Positions 43,751 through 49,154 of a DNA stretch of 49,154 bases are shown one piece after another. A model generated the notes under the pieces. It worked only from the letters and a program-made list of their open reading frames with translations. It had not been told where the DNA came from and searched no databases. The DNA is from Caulobacteraceae bacterium (GTDB lineage Bacteria > Pseudomonadota > Alphaproteobacteria > Caulobacterales > Caulobacteraceae), in NCBI GenBank assembly GCA_019247715.1, contig JAFBAO010000002.1, positions 1-49,154 of the forward strand, read 5' to 3'. Position 1 is the first letter of the stretch, and every line of letters begins with the position of its first letter. The translations under genes and the position numbers were made by a program.

Positions 43751-44707
43751 CTAGGGGCAAAGGTTGTCGCGCAAACGTCTGCACAATCTCGGCGAAGGGC
43801 TGCAGGTACAGCGCGACGACGCTCCGATAGTTTTCGCCCTCTTGGTCAGCAAGCCCAAGGGTGGGCCTTTCCCCCGGTTTCGGCCGCCGATGAGTGCGAC
43901 AAAGGATATCCCATATCGCCAGCTGGCCGCCGAGGTTGCAATCCCGGTGCTCGGCGGCGGCGCCGTGGTGGAGCTGATGCATGGCCGGGCTGACGAAAAG
44001 CCAGCTGAGCGCCCCCCCCCGTAGTCGAGGGCGATGTGCGAGTGGCGAAGGTGCCCGCCGGCGAGGTTCAGCGCCAGGATGAAGGCGTTCTCCCCCAGGA
44101 GGGTCGCCGGCGAGAGGCTGGCGTCGAAGACGTAGGCGAGCCCCGTCGTCGCCAAGCCGGAGGTCAGCCCGATGAGCGACCACTCGAGCATAAGGCTGAC
44201 CGGGTGCGAGCGGAAAGCGGTGAGGGGCTGAAGCGCCTCGGCCGAGTGGTGGACCTTATGAAAAGCCCAGAAGAGCGGGATCTTGTGCTGCAGAAGGTGC
44301 GCGAGGAAGAAGCCGAGGTCCGCAGCCACCAGCAGCGCCGCCGACGCCAGAAGTCCCCCCGCCGGGCCAGCCGGGATTGGCGTCGCTGGTGGCCCGAACG
44401 CGGCGAAGAGCCACCCGAGGATTACGCGCGCCGCTTCGTCAGCGCTCACTGCAAACGGCGCGACCAACAGACCGAAGCTCAGAACGTTCGCCACAAGGAA
44501 GCGCCGGTCGAGCCGCGAGGACGGATGCGCATAGATGTCGGCCGGGAACACCCCGCGCGCCAGAAAGGCGACGTCGAAGCGCCGGCCTCGCGCGCCCACC
44601 ACGAGAACGCCGACCAGCACGAATGCCAGGAGGCCCGGCCAGTCGAGATCGCCGTGCGGCGCAAAGAGGTCGCGCAGCGCGCCAACGATAGCCGCGAGCG
44701 GCCCCAT
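43751..44707 (-). pseudogene. Sterol desaturase/fatty-acid hydroxylase family gene, frameshifted
   Basis: The first 230 residues follow the family: membrane helices and the histidine boxes LAHLLQHK, FHKVHHS and HLRHSHIALDYGG. At a run of nine C residues (44012-44020; G on the coding strand) the frame breaks. The missing part, SWLFVSPAMHQLHHG ... WDILCRTHRRP ... LYLQPFAEIV, lies in the next frame and contains the last histidine box. One added G, or two removed, would restore it. The restored frame has no stop before it runs into the antisense of the Wzt-type gene. ATG 44707 is chosen because the extended frame upstream is the neighbouring gene. Sequencing error or phase switching cannot be excluded. 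Confidence 0.75.
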
Positions 44708-44720
44708 CAACGCCGTGAGC

Positions 44721-45107
44721 CTAGCCGTTGTTGTTGCCGGGATGCTGCACCGGTGCGCCTTTCGCCAGCTTGTCCACGACGCCGAATGCATCCCACACGA
44801 TCCGACCTTCTTGCACTCGGATCGCCCCACCGTTGGTCAAGCGATACGTCCCGTCCGCCAACGGCGCAGGCCGGCCACCGCGGGCCGTCGTGAAGGCGTA
44901 GAGGGCCCGAGTCTGCGGCTCGTAGGCGACGTTGACGGCGAGGCCTGCCGTCGTAGTCACCTTCCCGTCGCCGGCCTGATCGGTGTGGTAGTGGCCGAGC
45001 AACGCCACCGGGGCCGCCGCCACGAGGCTCGCCAGACCCAGCCCCATCAGCACCGCCAGCGCCGGCGCGCCGCCCCATCCCGGCTTTTGCTTCGTTCCGT
45101 GATCCAT
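44721..45107 (-). CDS. Membrane-anchored or secreted protein of unknown function, 128 residues
   Basis: The N-terminus is MDHGTKQKPGWGG followed by a hydrophobic stretch (about residues 14-38, ALAVLMGLGLASLVAAAPVALLG) that is either a signal sequence or anchor. The rest has short beta strands (GKVTTTAGLAVNVAYEP, ALYAFTTARGG, TYRLTNGGAIRVQEGRIVWDAFG) and a polar end. No family is recognised. GGAGGAAG lies 5 bases before ATG 45107, a strong ribosome-binding site which decides the start. A perfect 6-pair GGCCCG/CGGGCC hairpin lies upstream (45125-45140). Confidence 0.6.
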   Translation of the reverse strand: MDHGTKQKPGWGGAPALAVLMGLGLASLVAAAPVALLGHYHTDQAGDGKVTTTAGLAVNVAYEPQTRALYAFTTARGGRPAPLADGTYRLTNGGAIRVQEGRIVWDAFGVVDKLAKGAPVQHPGNNNG

Positions 45108-45283
45108 CGCTGCTTCCTCCACTCGGCCCGTCGTCGGGCCAGATCCCCCGAGCATACTCGTGCGTACGCCTGTCCCAGGCACACCGGCGTCAGCCGCCGG
45201 CCGCCGTAGTGAGCCAGCTGCCGTCGATCGCCCCCACCGGATTCGCGGACAGCGTCCAGCTCCGGCTTGAACCCGCACGCGCC

Positions 45284-45883
45284 CTAGCTCGCCGCCAGCC
45301 GGTGCTTTGGACAAGGCAGATTGAAGATGCGGCAGGGCTTCCCGGATATTCGAATCTCGCAGGTCGAATAGTCTCCAGACGAAGCCTCAGGGGGCACGGC
45401 CCCGCGCACCGGCAGCGGCGCGTCGCCGCGAAACACCATGCGCGGATAGCGTTGGCTCGGATCGGGATGGTCGTAGCTGTCCAGGTCCAACCGTTCATCG
45501 TCATCGCCGATGACGAGCAGTTGCGCCCAGATCGAACCGTCGGGCTCGGCTGAAAAGTAGGAGTAGCCGAACGTGCTGCAGTCGCTGAACAGGATCGAGC
45601 GCTGGAGCGCGGCCGCCAAGCGGCGCGCGAATTGCGCCGGGGTCTCGTTTGTCGCCGCGTCCCGACGATACACCTGCACTTCGAGCGCGTAGCGGCCCCG
45701 TCGCCGCAGCCATTCAATATTCACGGCGCCCCAGACTTCGCCCTCGATGAGCTCGCCGCTGGCGCGATCGCATCCGTTCCAACCCGTGAGCAGCCTGACG
45801 TCGCGTTCCGCGGTCGCCGCGGCCAGGGCGACGACCAGCTCGGTCGGATCGTCGAGACCCACGTGAAAGTGAAAGGCGATCAT
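45284..45883 (-). CDS. Hypothetical protein, 199 residues, five cysteines
   Basis: The protein begins MIAFHFHVGLDDPTELVVALAA and lacks a signal peptide. It is rich in alternating strands and helices, e.g. GEVWGAVNIEWLRRRGRYALEVQVYRR and SIWAQLLVIGDDDERLDLDSYDHPD, with a C-terminal part holding four cysteines (DCST, TCEI, PCRI, PCPK). The ALEVQVYRR strand and the acidic GDDDERLDLD loop do not point to a family I know. ATG 45883 is chosen over TTG 45895. Same strand as its neighbours, 40 bases after the next upstream gene. Confidence 0.6.
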   Translation of the reverse strand: MIAFHFHVGLDDPTELVVALAAATAERDVRLLTGWNGCDRASGELIEGEVWGAVNIEWLRRRGRYALEVQVYRRDAATNETPAQFARRLAAALQRSILFSDCSTFGYSYFSAEPDGSIWAQLLVIGDDDERLDLDSYDHPDPSQRYPRMVFRGDAPLPVRGAVPPEASSGDYSTCEIRISGKPCRIFNLPCPKHRLAAS

Positions 45884-45923
45884 CGGGTGCCGCAAAGACT
45901 ACAGCGGACCGGCGAGCGCCCGA

Positions 45924-46577
45924 TCATTTCGCCGGCCGCAGGAACTGGCCGGTCACCGTGCAGCTCCGGATCCCGGAGTTGGCGGTCAGCGCGTGGACGA
46001 TGACCTGGGTGATCACGGCAGCTGCTCCGGAGATGGTGTAATCGAACTGCGACGCCCCCTCCGGCGGCCAGATCCCGCTGTTTCCTCCGTCGGCTTTCGG
46101 GAGAGGACCAGAGCTGGCGCCATAGCTCCAGCTGATGTGCCCGGAAAATCGCGGCTGGCCCTTGATGAGGCAGCCCACGACCAGGGGATCAGCCGGCGGC
46201 GCGGCCGGTATGTTCATGACGAACCAGTTGTCCCGCTCGCCCTGCAGGCCGAACGAGGTCCGATAGACGAAGTTGACCTCCTTCTGTCCATCGGCGGTCG
46301 AATAGTAGTAGCCGTCGGCGGCCAGCTCCAGATTGCGGGTCTGGAGCGTCTCGGCGACGCCGCCCCCCGGAGGAAAGGTGATGGTCCCCATCACCGGCAC
46401 GAGCGTGCCCCTGAATTGGTCGGCGCTGCGGATCGCCGTCCTGGGCTGCGAGACGACCGTCCCGACCTCCGCGGCCGGCCGTCCCGGCGGCTTCGCGCGC
46501 GCCGTAGCGCCCTGGGCATGGGCGGCGACGGGCGCGGCGAACACCAGCCATGCGATGATCAGCCCCTGTTGCTTCAT
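45924..46577 (-). CDS. Secreted protein of unknown function, 217 residues
   Basis: A signal peptide (residues 1-21, cleavage near AHAQ) leads a beta-rich protein with two cysteines (VGCLIKG and RSCTVTG). Features include TLVPVMGTITFPPGGG, YYYSTADGQKEVNFVYRTSFG, WFVMNIPAAPPADP and a late ITQVIVHALTANSG strand. No family is recognised. ATG 46577 has AGAAGGAGG 10 bases upstream, and the gene follows the AlkB-like gene by 15 bases, implying one transcript. Confidence 0.65.
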   Translation of the reverse strand: MKQQGLIIAWLVFAAPVAAHAQGATARAKPPGRPAAEVGTVVSQPRTAIRSADQFRGTLVPVMGTITFPPGGGVAETLQTRNLELAADGYYYSTADGQKEVNFVYRTSFGLQGERDNWFVMNIPAAPPADPLVVGCLIKGQPRFSGHISWSYGASSGPLPKADGGNSGIWPPEGASQFDYTISGAAAVITQVIVHALTANSGIRSCTVTGQFLRPAK

Positions 46578-46592
46578 GTCCTGGGCCTCCTT

Positions 46593-47111
46593 CTAGGACA
46601 TCCGCCGGAACGTCAGACTGATGCGCTCGCGCGCGCCGGGGGTCTTGGGAACGGCGTGGAGCCAGTCGCCCTGCATGTCTTTCGGCATGTACAGCAGCGA
46701 CCCGGGCGCCAGGGCCTGCGCATGTTCCACCGATCGATCCGCCTTGTAACGGAAGACGATGTTCCGCCGCGCGCCGAGGGAGATGATGGCCACGCCGGTG
46801 TCGTCCGCGAGCACGTCCACGTCGTCCGAGTGGAAGCCCATGGAGGCCTGGCCGTCCGGATAGGCGTTGACGAGGCAGTTGTCCGGCAGGAAGCCAAGTC
46901 TGCGTTCGATGGCCTCGCACAGCCTCAAGAGACGCGGCGGCATCGGGGTCTCGGGATAGGCCATCTGCGAATAGTTGTAGGCGACCCCGAAGCTCGCGGT
47001 CTTGCGGGCGCGCATGCGCTCGTCCCACGCGGTCGTGGCGACCAAATGGGCGAACAGCTCATCCGGCCGGCCGACGAAGCCCTCTTCGTAGATGATCGGC
47101 GGCTGAGGCAC
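46593..47111 (-). CDS. AlkB-like 2-oxoglutarate/Fe(II)-dependent dioxygenase
   Basis: A 172-residue DSBH-fold oxygenase. The Fe ligands are H94 and D96 in GFHSDDVDV and H152 in WLHAVPK; the 2-oxoglutarate arginines are R163 and R169 in RERISLTFR. SLGARRNIVFRYK and the PMPPRLLRL opening resemble the AlkB superfamily (ALKBH2/AlkB-like in bacteria). It could repair alkylated nucleic acid or modify another substrate. GTG 47111 is the start, 3 bases after the preceding stop (TAGACCGTG). Its place among secreted unknown proteins is unusual for a DNA repair enzyme. Confidence 0.88.
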   Translation of the reverse strand: MPQPPIIYEEGFVGRPDELFAHLVATTAWDERMRARKTASFGVAYNYSQMAYPETPMPPRLLRLCEAIERRLGFLPDNCLVNAYPDGQASMGFHSDDVDVLADDTGVAIISLGARRNIVFRYKADRSVEHAQALAPGSLLYMPKDMQGDWLHAVPKTPGARERISLTFRRMS

Positions 47112-47114
47112 GGT

Positions 47115-47837
47115 CTATCGATGCAGCTGGTTCGAGAACGCGCCGCGCGTCTGCCTCTGGTCGAAGTTCGACGCCGGCACGGGTAACTGGCGGCAGATGA
47201 GCCCCACCGCCGCGATGTCGTCGCGCGCGACGTTACCGAGGCCGTACCAAAGCCCGACCGCCCCCCAGTTCGGCGGACAATGGAAATGGGCCTGGGTGGC
47301 GGCGTCCGGATAGAGCGCGTTCATCTCCCGGTAGATCACCGTGGAGCCACGCGAGAACTTGGTGTCCTGGACCACAGCCTGGCCGGGCGCATTCCAGCCG
47401 CCGCAGTAGGCGTGCAGGTCGGCGGCGAACTTGAACTCCTTCAGACTGAGCGTCTGATAAACCTTGGTAGCGGTCGCCAGCAGGCCGGTGAGGCCGTCGA
47501 CCACCCTGCCCGGGCAGGTAAGCGTGAACCCGTGCGCGTCGCTCCCGCCGTCGCCGCCAGCATCGGGGCCCGCGTTGCCGGACGGGAAGAGCGCGCCGCC
47601 CTTGTCGAGATCCGGGGCCGCAACGGCGGCGCAGTAGATCTGGATATGCGCCAGCCACTCGTTCTCGCGCCCGACGATGCTCTTGATGAACATCCCGTTC
47701 GGACAGCGCAGCTCCGTCGTCGGCGGGTGCACGGTGGGGTCGCCGACCGCCCAGCCGTAATAGTCCTCGCCGCTGGCCAAGGGGGATGTCGGCAGCCAAA
47801 GAAGCAATACGACAAGCGTCCTACCGATGAGCTTCAT
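47115..47837 (-). CDS. Secreted six-cysteine protein of unknown function, 240 residues
   Basis: The signal peptide (MKLIGRTLVVLLLWLPTSPLASG) is followed by a mature part beginning EDYYGWAVGD. Six cysteines lie in RCPNGMF, IYCAAVA, LTCPGRV, YCGGWNA, HCPPNWG and LICRQLP, enough for three disulfides. The spacing CPNG ... CPG ... CPP suggests a repeated unit, each with a strand such as MFIKSIVGRENEW. There is a glycine/aspartate-rich loop (GNAGPDAGGDGGSD). It may be a periplasmic binding or surface protein. No family is recognised. Confidence 0.65.
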   Translation of the reverse strand: MKLIGRTLVVLLLWLPTSPLASGEDYYGWAVGDPTVHPPTTELRCPNGMFIKSIVGRENEWLAHIQIYCAAVAAPDLDKGGALFPSGNAGPDAGGDGGSDAHGFTLTCPGRVVDGLTGLLATATKVYQTLSLKEFKFAADLHAYCGGWNAPGQAVVQDTKFSRGSTVIYREMNALYPDAATQAHFHCPPNWGAVGLWYGLGNVARDDIAAVGLICRQLPVPASNFDQRQTRGAFSNQLHR

Positions 47838-47910
47838 GGCGCTGGCTCCGTCTCTTGAAATATTGGTCTGATGTGACGCGAGGTGTGATGCCTGCAGCGC
47901 AGGGCTGGGA

Positions 47911-48222
47911 TTAATGGGTCAACGTGGGCGTGGCGTTGTGCGGTCGACATGCCGAGGGAAGAACCTTGCACTTCTGTGGCCCCAAAAGCGGGTGCTTTGG
48001 CTTCGCGGCGTAGAGCGGGTTGAGCACCGGGCATTCCCAGGACTTCCAGGCGCCGCCCTCGAGCCGGTAGCAGCCGGGCGGGAGCCCGTCTGGACAGGCC
48101 TTGAAGTCGCCGGGCGAGGTCCAAAGGCAGAGGGGAGGATCAGGCGGCGTCTGCGCCGCAGCCGGCGTGGCGGCGAGAACGGCGGCGGCGCCGACGAGCC
48201 GCAGCCGCGCTCCCCAGATCAA
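47911..48222 (-). CDS. Small secreted six-cysteine protein, 103 residues
   Basis: Translation at TTG 48222 gives a signal peptide (MIWGARLRLVGAAAVLAATPAAAQ) and a mature protein of about 80 residues with six cysteines (LCLW, KACP, PGCY, WECP, QKCK, SACR), most likely three disulfides. TTG 48222 is in a TTGA overlap with the stop of the upstream gene, the same junction type used elsewhere in this window. The frame extends to 48282, but with no signal peptide at that end. Function unknown. Confidence 0.6.
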   Translation of the reverse strand: MIWGARLRLVGAAAVLAATPAAAQTPPDPPLCLWTSPGDFKACPDGLPPGCYRLEGGAWKSWECPVLNPLYAAKPKHPLLGPQKCKVLPSACRPHNATPTLTH

Positions 48223-48518
48223 TGGCGCACACAGACGGCGCCGCCATAATCGCTGGGCGTTTCCGGGAACACGAGATTCCACTCCGCCTCGCTCATCGTC
48301 CGGCAGAAGCCCTTGCCCCTCCGCGCGGGGCTGCTCACCGGCAACCGGCCCAGGCGCTGGTTGAACTCCGCCTGCGGAAGCGTCAGCCGCAGGGGACGAC
48401 TTGCGGCCAGGCCGGCGCCGGCGGGGGGATATGATCGCCGTCCCTGATCGCGGGCTCGACGACGTTCCAGGCCGAAAGCCACGGCGCCAAAGTCGATGCT
48501 ACGAAGCGAAAGCAGCAT
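48219..48518 (-). CDS. Hypothetical protein, 99 residues
   Basis: ATG 48518 is preceded by GGGAGAAG at about 6 bases, a good ribosome-binding site. The protein is basic (ERRRARDQGRR, PARRGKG) and ends with MSEAEWNLVFPETPSDYGGAVCVRH. No hydrophobic segment or domain is recognised. The stop overlaps the TTG of the small secreted protein, supporting that both are real. It seems to head the minus-strand cluster. Confidence 0.5.
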   Translation of the reverse strand: MLLSLRSIDFGAVAFGLERRRARDQGRRSYPPAGAGLAASRPLRLTLPQAEFNQRLGRLPVSSPARRGKGFCRTMSEAEWNLVFPETPSDYGGAVCVRH

Positions 48519-48867
48519 GGCTCTTCTCCCGGGGACCTGGCCGATCCCCCGGCCCTAACCGCAAGTGTGGGTGAAGAGCTTCGGCGCGGTTACCGATCTT
48601 GCGCCGATCAGACCCCGATCTTTCGCCGACTTGGCGTCATTGGCGGCCCGCTCCCGTATCCGCCGCCATCCGGCGCCGGGCCGGCGAGGTGTCGGAAACC
48701 AGACGCTTGCGATGTTCGTCCGGGCCGGCCCCCCGCCGGTGGGCCGCCAGGGGCGCGGCCTCGCCTGGAGCCCCAGTTGCGGACGCCGCCGCTCACCCCG
48801 GTCCGTGCGAACCCGTGTCTACGCGCGGATGGCCGAGGCCGGATTTCCCGACAGCGCGCCGCGCCCC
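48519..48867. other. 349-base gap upstream of the orphan cluster
   Basis: No convincing gene is present; the open frames here have no supporting start or family. The notable content is a set of CCGATC direct repeats described separately. No clear promoter or terminator sequence was found. Confidence 0.4.
48593..48620. promoter_or_regulatory. Three CCGATC direct repeats at 11-base spacing
   Basis: CCGATC begins at 48593, 48604 and 48615, each exactly 11 bases apart, about one turn of the helix; a fourth copy is at 48541. The array lies 75-100 bases before the ATG at 48518 on the minus strand. It could be the binding site for a regulator of the orphan cluster. Confidence 0.4.
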
Positions 48868-49154
48868 TCACTTGGCTCTCTTCGCGTCGGCGGCCTCGAA
48901 TTGAGCAATCTGCTCGGCCCGGGCCTTCTTGAAGGCCGGCCGGCCGGTTAGGCGGGCGACGTAGGCCTCGGTCGCCGGACGGTCGCCGAACGCGCGGACC
49001 GTCGGGTCCCTCAGCACATCCGCCATCAGCAGGTCGGCGACCGTGAAACGGCCGGCCGCGAGCCACTCTTGCGCGCTCAGTATGGTTTCGAGCTGGCCGA
49101 GGCGTTCGCCCATCCACCCGGTGAGCGCGTTGTCCTCGTCGCCGGATATCTTCA
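48868..49154 (-). CDS. Glutathione S-transferase family protein, C-terminal part (cut by window edge)
   Basis: The last 94 residues of a GST are present; the frame stays open to the right edge and the start is outside. The helical C-terminal domain is recognised by ETILSAQEWLAAGRFTVADLLMADVLRD, here in separate blocks, with the N-capping box FTVADLLM and the later helix YVARLTGRPAFKKARAEQIAQFEAAD. The glutathione-binding domain is not in the window, so the class cannot be told. Confidence 0.85.
   Translation of the reverse strand, partial: KISGDEDNALTGWMGERLGQLETILSAQEWLAAGRFTVADLLMADVLRDPTVRAFGDRPATEAYVARLTGRPAFKKARAEQIAQFEAADAKRAK

Noticed and set aside
42402..44183. 593-codon minus-strand frame antisense to the Wzt-type gene
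   Set aside because: Only its first part (to about 43750) resembles a protein, the displaced end of the frameshifted desaturase; the rest is antisense shadow.
1..49154. tRNA, rRNA, CRISPR arrays, insertion sequences, prophage genes
   Set aside because: Intergenic spaces were read on both strands and no such element was recognised; a covariance-model search would be needed to exclude small RNAs.

Overview
The window is about 49 kb of very GC-rich, densely coding bacterial chromosome. Gene content and order point to an alphaproteobacterium of the Caulobacteraceae, probably Phenylobacterium or Caulobacter-like. The main indicators are the suf order B-C-D-S-T-A, the run rpoZ-spoT ... pdxJ-acpS-lepB-rnc-era-recO, and parE, hrpB and smpB of alphaproteobacterial type. 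This assignment is an inference from recognised families; no rRNA, tRNA, CRISPR array, insertion sequence or prophage was seen.

Layout. (1) 1-4545, plus strand: most of a suf operon for Fe-S cluster assembly (sufB 3' end, a small VOC-fold gene, sufC, sufD, sufS, a sufT-like gene and an A-type carrier). Nearly all junctions overlap. (2) 4570-10610, minus strand: a GGDEF protein, a DEAD-box helicase, a GT87-type membrane protein and parE. (3) 10695-21000: a secreted SH3-like protein, two tiny membrane proteins, a structured intergenic region with a clear minus-strand terminator, a metallo-hydrolase, an amino-acid permease, hrpB, two RNA methyltransferase-type genes and a soluble lytic transglycosylase. 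(4) 21121-24770: dapA, smpB, a small secreted protein, a family-5 uracil-DNA glycosylase with an NYN-domain gene, and folK. (5) 24783-27704: a PsiE-like membrane protein and an ECF42-type sigma factor module (YCII/DGPF protein plus TPR-tailed sigma factor), then a SnoaL-like protein. (6) 28003-38336, plus strand: rpoZ, the bifunctional (p)ppGpp enzyme, two tandem retropepsin-like secreted proteins, then pdxJ-acpS-lepB-rnc-era-recO. (7) 38400-43736, plus strand: a three-domain glycan enzyme (GT2, NodS-like methyltransferase, NodB-like deacetylase) followed by a Wzm/Wzt-type ABC exporter. (8) 43751-48518, minus strand: eight mostly unrecognised genes in a row, four with export signals and two of those with six cysteines after the signal. 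They include an AlkB-like dioxygenase and a frameshifted sterol-desaturase-type gene. A glutathione S-transferase fragment closes the window.

How the parts work together. Regions 1 to 6 are largely housekeeping: Fe-S assembly, RNA metabolism, stringent response, lysine and vitamin B6 synthesis, protein export and repair. The accessory and most interesting material is region 7, a self-contained set to modify and export a glycan, and region 8, an orphan cell-envelope cluster preceded by helically phased CCGATC direct repeats. The retropepsin pair, inserted between spoT and pdxJ, is also accessory. Translational coupling through NTGA stop/start overlaps is a constant style here and suggests that the stringent-response gene may start at a CTG codon.
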